DNA from: Pseudideonella sakaiensis
GTDB lineage: Bacteria; Pseudomonadota; Gammaproteobacteria; Burkholderiales; Burkholderiaceae_C
Reading direction: 5' to 3'
NCBI RefSeq assembly: GCF_001293525.1
Contig: NZ_BBYR01000014.1
Span: forward strand, 41,968 to 105,967
DNA: 64,000 nucleotides
The notes beneath the pieces were generated by a model. That model was not told the origin of the DNA. It saw nothing but the letters and a program-made list of their open reading frames with translations, and searched no databases. Below, one piece after another: positions 40,105 through 48,684 of this stretch (the stretch's first letter is position 1; each line of letters starts with the position of its first letter). Position numbers and translations under genes: made by a program.

Positions 40105-41379
40105 ATGACCAGTCCGATCGCGCCCCGCCCGCCCAAGCCGCCCGGCCCGCCCGGCGGCCCCTCGTCCGAGATGCTGGTCCCCGAGTCCGAACTCGGGGGC
40201 AAGGTCGGCAAGTTCACCGGCCCGCTGCCGAAAGGCGCCCCCGCGAAGCCGCCCGGCGTGGTCTGGGCCGACGTGGTGCCCAAGCAGGCGCGCATCCTGT
40301 TCGACGGCGTCTTCCTGCTGTGCGTGGTCGTGCCGACCCTGCTGGCCATCGCCTACTACGGCTTCACCGCGTCCGACGTCTACACCTCCGAGGCCCGCTT
40401 CGTCGTGCGCACGCCGCAGCGCAGCCAGCCCACCACCGCGATCGGCGCGCTGCTGCAGGGCAGCGGCTTCTCGCGCGCCCAGGACGATTCCTTCACCGTC
40501 CACGACTACATCACCTCTCGCGACGCGCTGAAGGTGCTGGACGCCAAGCTCGGCGTTCGGAAGTCCTACGCCGACCCCTCGCATGACTTCCTGAGCCGCT
40601 TCCCGCAGCCCTGGTCGGACGACAGCTTCGAGTCCTTCTACAAGTTCTACCAGGACAAGGTGTCAGTGACCTACGACGCGGCCTCGTCGATCACCACCGT
40701 GCGCGTGCGCAGCTTCGACCCCGACATTTCGCTGAAGATCAACGAGGAGCTGCTGGCGATGGGCGAGGAGCTCGTCAACCGGATCAACGACCGTGGCCGC
40801 GAGGACCTGGTGCGCTACGCCGCGGCCGAGGTGGAAGAGGCCGAGACCAAGGCCAAGGCCGCCGCGCTCGCGCTCGCGAACTACCGCAACCGCCGCGCGG
40901 TGTTCGATCCGGAGCGCCAGAGCGCGCTGCAGCTGCAGCAGATCACCAAGCTGCAGGACGAGGTGATCGCCGCCAAGCTGCAGCTGGCCCAGCTGCGCGC
41001 GCTGTCGCCGGCCAACCCGCAGATCCCCACGCTGGAACGCCGCGTCAAGGGCCTGGAAGGCGAGATGGCGAGCGAGATGTCCAAGGTGGCCGGCGGCGGC
41101 AACTCCTTCACCGACAAGGCCACCGAGTTCGAGCGCCTGCAGCTCGAGCGCGGCTTCGCCGACCGCCAGGTCGCGTCGGCGATGACCAGCCTGGAGAACG
41201 CCCGCAACGAGGCGCGGCGCAAGCAGATCTACCTCGAGCGCATCGTGCAGCCGCACCGGCCGGACGAGGCGCTGGAGCCGCGGCGCGCGCGGGCCATCCT
41301 CGCGGCCTTCGTGGTCGGGCTGGTGGCGTGGGCGGTGATGTCGATGCTGCTGGCAGGTGTCCGTGAACACAAGGACTGA
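40105..41379 (+). CDS. capsule polysaccharide export inner-membrane protein, KpsE/BexC/CtrB family
   Basis: A 424-residue polysaccharide co-polymerase-type protein of ABC-transporter-dependent capsule export; it spans the periplasm and links the inner-membrane ABC transporter to the outer-membrane channel. After a disordered Pro-rich leader (about 60 residues) come a transmembrane helix (ILFDGVFLLCVVVPTLLAIAY), a periplasmic Wzz-like region (YTSEARFVVRTPQ, SRDALKVLDAKLGVRKSYAD), a long helical coiled-coil (residues about 220-370) and a C-terminal transmembrane helix (AILAAFVVGLVAWAVMSMLL). Length fits the family. The permease gene overlaps its end. The outer-membrane partner (KpsD/CtrA/Wza) is not in the window. 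Confidence 0.92.
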   Translation: MTSPIAPRPPKPPGPPGGPSSEMLVPESELGGKVGKFTGPLPKGAPAKPPGVVWADVVPKQARILFDGVFLLCVVVPTLLAIAYYGFTASDVYTSEARFVVRTPQRSQPTTAIGALLQGSGFSRAQDDSFTVHDYITSRDALKVLDAKLGVRKSYADPSHDFLSRFPQPWSDDSFESFYKFYQDKVSVTYDAASSITTVRVRSFDPDISLKINEELLAMGEELVNRINDRGREDLVRYAAAEVEEAETKAKAAALALANYRNRRAVFDPERQSALQLQQITKLQDEVIAAKLQLAQLRALSPANPQIPTLERRVKGLEGEMASEMSKVAGGGNSFTDKATEFERLQLERGFADRQVASAMTSLENARNEARRKQIYLERIVQPHRPDEALEPRRARAILAAFVVGLVAWAVMSMLLAGVREHKD

Positions 41380-42181
41380 CCGCGAAGGCGCTCGAGCAGC
41401 GCCGACCGGCCTGTCGCGTTCCTTCGCGATCCAGTGCCGCATCATCGGCGCGCTGTTCCTGCGCGAGGTGCTGACCCGCTATGGTCGACACAACATCGGC
41501 TTCTTCTGGCTGTTCGTGGAGCCGATGATCTTCACCGCGCTGGTGACGGCGCTGTGGACGGCGATCGGCGCGAACCACGGCTCCTCGATCCCGATCGTCG
41601 CGTTCGGCCTCACCGGCTACTCGACGGCGCTGCTGTGGCGGAACATGCCCAACCGCACGCTGGGCGCCATCGAGCCGAACCTGTCGCTGATGTACCACCG
41701 CAACGTCAAGGTGATCGACATCTACATGTCGCGCATCCTGCTGGAAGTCGGTGGCGTCACGGCGTCCTTTGTCATCCTCGCGTTCGCTTTCACGGCCTTC
41801 GAGTGGATGCAGCCGCCGGAAGACATCCTGAAAGTGATGTTCGCTTGGCTGATGCTGTGCTGGTTCGGCGTCGCGCTCGGGCTGGCGATCGGCGCGGTCG
41901 GCGAGCGCTACACCTTCATCGGCAAGCTGTGGGGCCCGATGTCCTACATCCTGTTCCCGCTCTCCGGCGCTGCCTTCATCGTCGACGCGCTGCCGCCCGG
42001 CGGGCGGGACTACATCCTGCTGCTGCCGATGGTGCACGGTGTCGAGTTGCTGCGCGAAGGCTATTTCGGCTCGGCCGTGCGCAGTCACTACGACCTGGGC
42101 TACATGGCCGCGTGCTGCCTGGCGCTGACCCTGTTCGGCATGGCCGGCACGCGCATCGTCGGCCGCGACATCACCCCCTGA
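41357..42181 (+). CDS. capsule polysaccharide ABC transporter permease, KpsM/BexB/CtrC family
   Basis: A 274-residue ABC-2-type permease with six hydrophobic segments. Family blocks: ALFLREVLTRYGRHNIGFFW, FVEPMIFTALVTALW, LMYHRNVKVIDIYMSR, GERYTFIGKLWGPMSYILF and the C-terminal PMVHGVELLREGYFGSAV. GTG 41357 (or GTG 41363) is the start and overlaps the end of the KpsE-like gene by about 20 bases, so expression is coupled. With the following ATPase it forms the exporter that carries the glycan across the inner membrane. Confidence 0.94.
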   Translation: MSVNTRTDREGARAAPTGLSRSFAIQCRIIGALFLREVLTRYGRHNIGFFWLFVEPMIFTALVTALWTAIGANHGSSIPIVAFGLTGYSTALLWRNMPNRTLGAIEPNLSLMYHRNVKVIDIYMSRILLEVGGVTASFVILAFAFTAFEWMQPPEDILKVMFAWLMLCWFGVALGLAIGAVGERYTFIGKLWGPMSYILFPLSGAAFIVDALPPGGRDYILLLPMVHGVELLREGYFGSAVRSHYDLGYMAACCLALTLFGMAGTRIVGRDITP

Positions 42182-42186
42182 CGGCG

Positions 42187-42846
42187 ATGGTGCTGCTCGA
42201 TCGCGTCGTCAAGCGATACCCGGGCCGCAGAGGTCCGGTCACCATCCTGAATGGCGTCGACCTGTTGATCCGCCCGGGCGAAAAGGTCGGCATCCTCGGG
42301 CGTAACGGCGCAGGGAAATCCACCATGATCCGCCTGATCAGTGGCGTGGAATCTCCGTCTGCCGGTCGCATCGTGCGCCAGATGAGCGTGTCGTGGCCGC
42401 TGGCCTTCGGCGGCGCCTTCCAGGGCTCTCTCACGGGCCTCGACAACCTGCGCTTCATCTGCCGTGTCTACGGCGTGTCCTGGGAGGACCGCATCCCCTT
42501 CGTGCAGGATTTCGCGGAGCTCGGCCGCTCCTTCCGCGAACCGGTCAAGACCTACTCGGCCGGCATGATGGCGCGCCTCGCGTTCGCGCTGTCGATGGCG
42601 ATCGAGTTCGACTGTTTCCTGATCGACGAGGTGATCGCGGTGGGCGACGCGCGCTTCCACGAGAAGTGCGAGCGCGAGCTGTTCGAGAAGCGTGCCGACC
42701 GGGCGCTGATCATGGTCTCGCACGATGGCCACAGCATCCGCCAGCACTGCGACCGTGCCTGCGTGCTGCGCGACGGAAAACTGTACGACTTCCCGGACGT
42801 AGAGTCCGCTTACACGTTCTATCACGCGGGAGAGGGCGCCTCCTGA
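42187..42846 (+). CDS. capsule polysaccharide ABC transporter ATPase, KpsT/BexA/CtrD family
   Basis: A 219-residue ATPase. Walker A GRNGAGKST (about residues 38-46), the Q-loop FGGAFQGSLTGLDN, ABC signature in a KpsT-type variant (YSAGMMARLAF), Walker B DCFLIDEVIAVGD, and the H-loop MVSHDGHS are all seen. There is no C-terminal glycan-binding extension as in Wzt, so export is of the capsule (KpsMT) kind rather than the Wzm-Wzt kind that recognises a capped chain end. It follows the permease by 5 bases, and its stop overlaps the start of the next gene by one base (TGATG). Confidence 0.95.
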   Translation: MVLLDRVVKRYPGRRGPVTILNGVDLLIRPGEKVGILGRNGAGKSTMIRLISGVESPSAGRIVRQMSVSWPLAFGGAFQGSLTGLDNLRFICRVYGVSWEDRIPFVQDFAELGRSFREPVKTYSAGMMARLAFALSMAIEFDCFLIDEVIAVGDARFHEKCERELFEKRADRALIMVSHDGHSIRQHCDRACVLRDGKLYDFPDVESAYTFYHAGEGAS

Positions 42847-44486
42847 TGACTGCGTCGACTACCGGTGGTGACCAACCCGACCTCAGGGTCATGATGGAGA
42901 TGCGCCCGGCAATGGAGGGCTATGCCGGCATCCCGCAGGAAACCCGGCTGCTGTTCCGCGGCCTGTCGCTGCTGGCCGGCGTGCAGGTCGAAGGGCTGAT
43001 CCAGCACTCCTCGCGCTCGCTGGCGCGCGGGCTGACCGCGAAGAACGCCAAGTTCTTCGTCGGCGCCAACGGCCCGGCGCGCAAGCTGAACCGCTACTCG
43101 CGCGTGGTCGTCTCGCTGGCCGAGAAGCCCTACCGCACGCTGTTCGACAAGATCTCCGACTACGCGCAGAAGAAGTCGGAGGCGATCGACGTCACCGCCG
43201 GCGCCTTCTTCCAGACCAAGCGGGTGCAGCTCAGCCGCTTCGAGTCCGAGCACTTCCGCGACTTCGTCTGGCGCACCTTCTTCTCGAAGACCCTGCCCGC
43301 GCAGGACTTCGCGCTGGTCACCGGCGCCGACCACAAGATCTGCTCCATCCCCTGGCAGGTGATGCACCGCGCCGGCCTGAACACGCTGAACGTGCTCACG
43401 CTGCCGCGCTACCCCAAGCTCGACACCCGCGGCAGCGACGTCTTCATCGCGCAGACCCCGTTCCCGGCCCGCGTCGACCCGCAGACCCGCTTCGTCGTGC
43501 GCTACCACGACGCGGTGCCGGTGCTGATGCCGCACACCATCTCGGCCAAGTCCTTCCACCAGGCCAGCCACTTCTACGCGCTGCTCGACAACGTGCGCGC
43601 CGGCGCCTGGTTCGCCTGCGTCTCCGAGGCCACCCGGCAGGACCTGCTGCGCCTGTTCCCGCAGGCCGAGCCGCGCGCGGTGACCATCCACAACATGGTG
43701 TCCCACCACTATGTCGAGGAGAACTCGCCGCGCGCCCGCGTCTCGCAGATCATCCGCTCCCGGCTCAGCGAGGAATACATCCTGCAGCCGCCGGAGAAGA
43801 CCAACCTGCAGCGCTTCACCGCCGACACCGTCGAGCGGCTGTCGATGCAGCCGGCCTTCGGCTCGCTGCGCGAGCAGGAGGCCTTCTACAAGCGGGTGCT
43901 GCCGGCCGATGGCGGCCAGCGCTACCTGCTGATGGTCTCGACCATCGAGCCGCGCAAGAACCACACGCGGCTGGTGGCGGCCTGGGAGGCGCTGAAGGCC
44001 GAGCTGGATCCGGACCTGAAGCTCGTCGTCGTCGGCTCGATCGGCTGGGACTACCTGCCGGTGCTGCGCGCCTTCCGCTCCTGGATCGACCGCGGCGAGC
44101 TGTTCTGCCTGAACGCCGTGCCCTCGGCCGACCTGCGCGTGCTCTACCGCCATGCCGCGGTCACCGTCTGCCCCAGCCTGGCCGAGGGCTTCGACTTCTC
44201 CGGCGTCGAGGCCATGGCCAGCGGCGGCGTGGTGGCCTCGTCGGACATCCCGGTGCACCGCGAGGTCTTCCAGGACGCCTCGGCCTACTTCGACCCCTAT
44301 TCCACCGCCAGCCTGGTGCAGTGCCTGCGCAGCCTGCTGACCGATGGCGGCGCCGAGCAGCGCCGCGACACGCTGCGCCAGGCCGGCCGCCGCGTGGCCG
44401 CGCTCTACCAGCCGCAGCGCATCCTGCCGCAGTGGCAGGCCTTCCTCGGCCGCCAGGGCGCCGACGGGGCGCCGGGCGGGCGCTGA
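42846..44486 (+). CDS. glycosyltransferase, GT4-type (GT-B fold)
   Basis: A 546-residue protein. The N-terminal half is acceptor-side sequence (MRPAMEGYAGIPQETRLLFR, QTPFPARVDPQTRFVVRYHD). The C-terminal donor-binding domain has the GT4 pattern: RYLLMVSTIEPRKNHTRLVA, DLKLVVVGSIGWDYL, LYRHAAVTVCPSLAEGFDFS and GVEAMASGGVVASSDIPVHR with the EX7E-like region. An unusual insertion between the halves (about residues 290-360) separates them. Sugar donor unknown; it would add a hexose-type residue to the capsule-like glycan on the cytoplasmic side. Translation is coupled to the ATPase gene by a one-base stop/start overlap. Confidence 0.9.
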   Translation: MTASTTGGDQPDLRVMMEMRPAMEGYAGIPQETRLLFRGLSLLAGVQVEGLIQHSSRSLARGLTAKNAKFFVGANGPARKLNRYSRVVVSLAEKPYRTLFDKISDYAQKKSEAIDVTAGAFFQTKRVQLSRFESEHFRDFVWRTFFSKTLPAQDFALVTGADHKICSIPWQVMHRAGLNTLNVLTLPRYPKLDTRGSDVFIAQTPFPARVDPQTRFVVRYHDAVPVLMPHTISAKSFHQASHFYALLDNVRAGAWFACVSEATRQDLLRLFPQAEPRAVTIHNMVSHHYVEENSPRARVSQIIRSRLSEEYILQPPEKTNLQRFTADTVERLSMQPAFGSLREQEAFYKRVLPADGGQRYLLMVSTIEPRKNHTRLVAAWEALKAELDPDLKLVVVGSIGWDYLPVLRAFRSWIDRGELFCLNAVPSADLRVLYRHAAVTVCPSLAEGFDFSGVEAMASGGVVASSDIPVHREVFQDASAYFDPYSTASLVQCLRSLLTDGGAEQRRDTLRQAGRRVAALYQPQRILPQWQAFLGRQGADGAPGGR

Positions 44487-44532
44487 CGCGGTCCGTGCGG
44501 CCAGAACACGATCGACGAGGGACCCGACCACC

Positions 44533-45252
44533 ATGTACCGCCTGTTCACCAAGCTCTACGCGCGGCGCATCGCCGAGCAGTTCTACCGCGGTGTGCTCGG
44601 CCGCGCCGGAGATGCTGCCGGCATCCAGAACCTGAGCCGCGAGATTGCGCGCCACGGCCGCCTGGACAAGGTGCTGGCCGACATGGCCGGCTCCACCGAG
44701 GCCTGGGAGAAGGGGCTGCGCGCGCGCCCGCAGGACCTGGCCCGGCTGGCCTACGGCGCGGTGGCCGGCCGCGAGCCCACGCCGGACGAGGAGGCCGCGG
44801 CCGCCGAGCGCCTGGGCGGCGGCCCGCAGGGCCTGGCGGCGCTGCTGACGGAGCTGGCTGGCGGCCGCCGCCGCGAGGGCTGGCAGCCGGCCGAGGCCGA
44901 GGGGCTGGTGCGTGCCGTCTTCGCCGGTCTGCTCGGCCGCGAGCCTGACGAAGAGGCGCTGCGCGCCTACAGCGAATTCCTGGTCGGCAGCCAGAACCCC
45001 GCCGGCCTGGTCGGCGACGTGGCCGGCTCCGCCGAGCACCTGCAGCAGGTGGTGGCCCAGCAGGCGCCGGCGCTGGTGCAGCTGGTGTTCCGCGCGCTGC
45101 TCGAGCGCGAGGCCGACCCCGAGGCCCTGGCCGCCTACTCGGCGCGCCTGACCGAGACGCGCGACCTGCAGGCCCTGGTGGCCGAGGTCGGCGCCTCGCG
45201 CGAACACCGCAACCTGCTGTTGCGCCGGCTCGCCGCCGGGGCGGCGGCCTGA
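44533..45252 (+). CDS. DUF4214-repeat protein
   Basis: A 239-residue protein built of four related helical units of the DUF4214 type: EQFYRGVLGRAGDAAGIQNL, YGAVAGREPTPDEEAAAAER, VFAGLLGREPDEEALRAYSE and VFRALLEREADPEALAAYSA. The motif (YR-LGR-PD-G-W/L) is common in large surface and RTX proteins and in glycosyltransferase operons; its role is unknown but may be protein binding or scaffolding. A similar unit, VLRGYEAVLGRGCRPSELQD, occurs in the GT2 protein encoded further down. No signal peptide, so it is likely cytoplasmic or membrane-peripheral. Confidence 0.85.
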   Translation: MYRLFTKLYARRIAEQFYRGVLGRAGDAAGIQNLSREIARHGRLDKVLADMAGSTEAWEKGLRARPQDLARLAYGAVAGREPTPDEEAAAAERLGGGPQGLAALLTELAGGRRREGWQPAEAEGLVRAVFAGLLGREPDEEALRAYSEFLVGSQNPAGLVGDVAGSAEHLQQVVAQQAPALVQLVFRALLEREADPEALAAYSARLTETRDLQALVAEVGASREHRNLLLRRLAAGAAA

Positions 45253-45287
45253 ACGCGGCGCGGCCCGCCGCGCCCGGCCCCCGCGCG

Positions 45288-47450
45288 ATGCTGGAGCGCC
45301 TCGCCCGCCTCGGCCGCAAGCCGAAGCCGCCGCCCTACGACGGCCCGCGGCTGCGGGTGGGCGAGACGCCGCTGCTCTTCCTCGGCAACTGCCAGGCCCG
45401 CGGCTTGGGTCGCCTGGCCGCCGCGCTGACCGGCCACCCCGAGGTCGCGGTGCACGAGCTGCTGCCCGAGGTGCGGCGCGAGCTCGACGCAGGCGGGCTG
45501 GACGCGGCGCTCGAGCACGCCGGTCTCGTCTTCCTGCACGACGTCGACGTGCGCGACGCGCTGCGGCAGCGCCGGCCCGACCTGGCCGGCAAGCTGCGCA
45601 TGGTGCCGGGCATCGCCTACGGCGGCTTCCACCCCGACTGCGACTACGTCTTCGGGTCCGATGGTGCGCCGGTCTCCGGCCCGCTGCAGCACTACCAGTC
45701 CTCGATCGTCTTCCACGCCTGGCAGCAGGGCCTGGACCGGGCCGCCACCCGCGCGCTGTTCCGCGAGGAGGTCTACGAGCTGCTCGGCTTCCACGAGCAG
45801 ACTGCCGCCGGCGCGGACTACCTGCGCGCGGTGGGCCGCGCCTGCGAGCTGCCGCTGGAGCCGCTGCTCGAGCGCTGGTCGCGCCGCGGCGCGTGGATGT
45901 ACACGGTGAACCACCCGCGGCTGTTCGTGCTGGAGGACATCGCGCGCGCCTTGCTCGCGCGCGAAGGCCTCGCGGCGCTGCCGGGGCTCGGCGACTGCGT
46001 CTGGGACGAGCTGATGAGCGGCGCCGTCTGGCCCGTCTACCCGGAGCTCGCCGCCCGGCTCGGCCTGGAGCACGGCTCGCTCGCCTTCAAGCTGCCGCGG
46101 GCTCCTGGCGCGCCGCTGGACCAGGTGCTCGCGCTCGGCCTCGAGGACTTCATCGACCTCTCCTTCGCCGTCTACGACGCCTACCCGCGCGACGCACTGC
46201 GCTCCGGCAAGGCGGCCTCGGAACGCTACCGCGGCCTGCTGCCCGCGCTCGCCGCGCGGCGTGCCGCGACGGTGGCCGTCGGCGCCCCGGCCGAGCCCGC
46301 CGAGCCCGCCGTGCCCGCCCCCCGCCATCCCTACGAGGCGCTGCCGGACGAGCGCTACTGGCGCCGCGCCGTCGCCGGCCTCGACCCGTCCCAGGTCGAC
46401 CCGGTCGGCCCCGGCTTCCCGCTGCGCATCGCGCCGGGCGAGCGCGTGGCCAGTGCCGGCAGCTGCTTCGCCCAGCACCTGTCGCGCGCCCTGGAGGCCG
46501 CCGGCATGGGCTACCTGGTGACCGAGGAGGCGCCACCCGGCCTGTCGCCGGCGGAGGCCGCCGCGCGGCACTACCGCATCTACTCCGCGCGTTACGGCAA
46601 CGTCTACACCGCGCGCCAGCTGCGGCAGCTCTTCGAGCGCGCATTCGGCCGCTTCACGCCGCTCGAAGAGGCCTGGGCGCGCGACGACGGCCGCTGGGTC
46701 GACCCCTTCCGCCCGCAGATCGAGCCCGAGGGCTTCGAGAGCCTGGAGGCGCTGCGCGCCGCGCGCGACGAACACCTCGCCGCCGTGCGCCGGATGTTCG
46801 AGCAGCTCGACGTGCTGGTCTTCACCCTCGGCCTGACCGAGGCCTGGGCCGACCGGCGCGACGGAGCCGTGTTCCCGCTGGCGCCCGGCGTGGCCGGCGG
46901 CCGCCACGACCCGGCGCGGCACGTGTTCCGCAACGCCCGCGTGGCCGAGGTCGTCGACGACCTGCGCAGCCTGCTGCGCGGCCTGCGCGAGCTCAACCCG
47001 CGCGCCCGGCTGCTGCTGACGGTCTCGCCGGTGCCGCTGGTGGCGACCGCCGAGCCGCGGCACGTGCTGGTGTCCACCGCCGCCAGCAAGGCGGTGCTGC
47101 GCGCCGCGGCCCAGGAGATCGCCGACGACGAGCCCGGCTGCGCCTACTTCCCGTCCTACGAGCTCGTCACCGGCCCGCAGCAGCGCGGCGCCGCCTTCGA
47201 GGCCGACCTGCGCAGCGTGCGGCCCGCGGTCGTCGAGCAGGTGATGCGGCTGTTCCTGAAACACTGCGCGCCGCAGGCCGCCATGCCCGGCGCCGCAGCG
47301 GGCGCCGCCCCGGGCACCGCGTCCGCTGCCGCCGCGGCCCCGTCGCCCGCCGCCCCGGCTGCCCCCGGCGAGGCCCTGCAGGCCGAACTGCGCGAGCTGG
47401 GCCGCATCATCTGCGACGAAGAGGCCCTCGACGCGGCCTCCGCCCGCTGA
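45288..47450 (+). CDS. WcbI-GSCFA fusion protein of polysaccharide biosynthesis
   Basis: A 720-residue two-domain protein. The N-terminal third (residues about 25-285) matches the WcbI family known from the Burkholderia capsule locus: LLFLGNCQARGLGRLAAAL, GGFHPDCDYV, HYQSSIVFHAWQQGL, MYTVNHPRLFVLEDIARAL. WcbI binds coenzyme A and is thought to modify sugars, perhaps as an acetyltransferase. The C-terminal part (about 345-660) is a GSCFA domain: VASAGSCFAQHLSRALEAAG with the namesake motif, VFTLGLTEAWAD, and LLLTVSPVPLVATAEPRHV. GSCFA proteins are SGNH-like esterases or transferases. An Ala/Pro-rich tail (about 665-695) precedes a short helix. An acyl transfer onto the exported glycan is a reasonable role. 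Confidence 0.9.
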   Translation: MLERLARLGRKPKPPPYDGPRLRVGETPLLFLGNCQARGLGRLAAALTGHPEVAVHELLPEVRRELDAGGLDAALEHAGLVFLHDVDVRDALRQRRPDLAGKLRMVPGIAYGGFHPDCDYVFGSDGAPVSGPLQHYQSSIVFHAWQQGLDRAATRALFREEVYELLGFHEQTAAGADYLRAVGRACELPLEPLLERWSRRGAWMYTVNHPRLFVLEDIARALLAREGLAALPGLGDCVWDELMSGAVWPVYPELAARLGLEHGSLAFKLPRAPGAPLDQVLALGLEDFIDLSFAVYDAYPRDALRSGKAASERYRGLLPALAARRAATVAVGAPAEPAEPAVPAPRHPYEALPDERYWRRAVAGLDPSQVDPVGPGFPLRIAPGERVASAGSCFAQHLSRALEAAGMGYLVTEEAPPGLSPAEAAARHYRIYSARYGNVYTARQLRQLFERAFGRFTPLEEAWARDDGRWVDPFRPQIEPEGFESLEALRAARDEHLAAVRRMFEQLDVLVFTLGLTEAWADRRDGAVFPLAPGVAGGRHDPARHVFRNARVAEVVDDLRSLLRGLRELNPRARLLLTVSPVPLVATAEPRHVLVSTAASKAVLRAAAQEIADDEPGCAYFPSYELVTGPQQRGAAFEADLRSVRPAVVEQVMRLFLKHCAPQAAMPGAAAGAAPGTASAAAAAPSPAAPAAPGEALQAELRELGRIICDEEALDAASAR

Positions 47451-47477
47451 GCCGGCGCCCCGCCCGAACCGAATCCC

Positions 47478-48674
47478 ATGCCCATCGACCCCCAAGACGT
47501 CATCCGCCGCTGGACCCTGGAGGAGCTGAACGGCGCCGCCGAGGAGTACTTCGCGACGCTGACCGACCCCGGCTTCCAGCTCGCCAAGCCCTTCAGCGGC
47601 GTGCGCGACGCGCCGCCCATCCTGCACAACCTCGGCATGCTGCTCGAGGGCCTGCAGCTCGGCGCCGGCATGACGGTGCTCGAGCTCGGCGCCGGCACCT
47701 GCTGGCTCTCGCGGCTGCTCACGCAGATGCAGTGCGCCGCCATCGCCTGCGACGTCTCGCCCACCGCGCTCGCGCTCGGCCGCCGCCTGTTCGACGAGCA
47801 GCCGCCGGTCGGCCGCGACCTGGTGCCGCCGCGCTTCCTGCTGTTCGACGGCCGCCGCCTCGAGCTGCCCGACGCCAGCGTGGACCGCGTGATCTGCTTC
47901 GACGCTTTCCACCACGTACCGAACCGCGCCGAGGTGCTGAAGGAGCTGGCCCGCGTGCTGCGCCCCGGTGGCCTGGCCGGCTTCAGCGAGCCGGGGCCGC
48001 AGCACTCGCAGTCGCCGCAGTCGCAGCTCGAGATGGCCAACTACAAGGTGCTCGAGAACGACATCGACCTCGACCGCGTCTTCGCCGAGGCCCGCGCCGC
48101 CGGCTTCACCGACGCCCGCTTCTCCCCGCGCCTCGAGCTCAGCCTCCCGGTGAGCGCCTACCGCGAGCTGCTCGAGGGCCGCCCCGGGCCGGCGCTGCAG
48201 CAGCAGCTCCTGTTGAATGCCTCGCAGCTGCAGGTCAACAAGACGGTGTTCTACCTGCTGAAGGGCGAGGCCGTGCCGGACAGCCGCTCAGTGGATGGCC
48301 TGGCGGCCGAGATGCGCCCGGCGCGCAGCGCGATCCCGGCGCGCCCTGGCGAGCGCATCGACATCGCCTGCACCGTCCGCAACAGCGGCACGGCGCTGTG
48401 GCTGGCCGCCACGCCCAACCACCATGGCGAGGTGCTGCTCGGCGGCCACCTCTATGCCGACGACGGGCGACTCGTCACGCTCGACGCGCTGGTGCGCGCC
48501 CGCATCCCGGCCGACCTGCCGCCGGGCGCCGAGGCGACGCTGACCGTCTGGTTCCATGCCCCCGCGGCGCCCGGCCGCTACCGGCTGGCGCTGGACATGG
48601 TGGCCGAGTTCGTCTGCTGGTTCGGCGAGATCGGCACGGTGCGGCCGATGCTCGACATCGACGTCGCCGCCTGA
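47478..48674 (+). CDS. SAM-dependent methyltransferase with C-terminal beta-sandwich domain
   Basis: A 398-residue protein. The class I methyltransferase domain occupies about residues 30-235: motif I VLELGAGTCWLSRLL, ACDVSPTALALGRRL, then VDRVICFDAFHHVPNRAEVL and VLRPGGLAGFSEPG. The C-terminal 120 residues (IACTVRNSGTALW, GEVLLGGHLYADDGRLV, ADLPPGAEATLTVWFHAP, PGRYRLALDMVAEFV) look like an immunoglobulin-like or carbohydrate-binding sandwich. Such a domain next to a methyltransferase in a glycan locus may help to bind the growing polymer. It follows the WcbI-GSCFA gene by 27 bases. Confidence 0.87.
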   Translation: MPIDPQDVIRRWTLEELNGAAEEYFATLTDPGFQLAKPFSGVRDAPPILHNLGMLLEGLQLGAGMTVLELGAGTCWLSRLLTQMQCAAIACDVSPTALALGRRLFDEQPPVGRDLVPPRFLLFDGRRLELPDASVDRVICFDAFHHVPNRAEVLKELARVLRPGGLAGFSEPGPQHSQSPQSQLEMANYKVLENDIDLDRVFAEARAAGFTDARFSPRLELSLPVSAYRELLEGRPGPALQQQLLLNASQLQVNKTVFYLLKGEAVPDSRSVDGLAAEMRPARSAIPARPGERIDIACTVRNSGTALWLAATPNHHGEVLLGGHLYADDGRLVTLDALVRARIPADLPPGAEATLTVWFHAPAAPGRYRLALDMVAEFVCWFGEIGTVRPMLDIDVAA

Positions 48675-48684
48675 CGGGGCCCGC

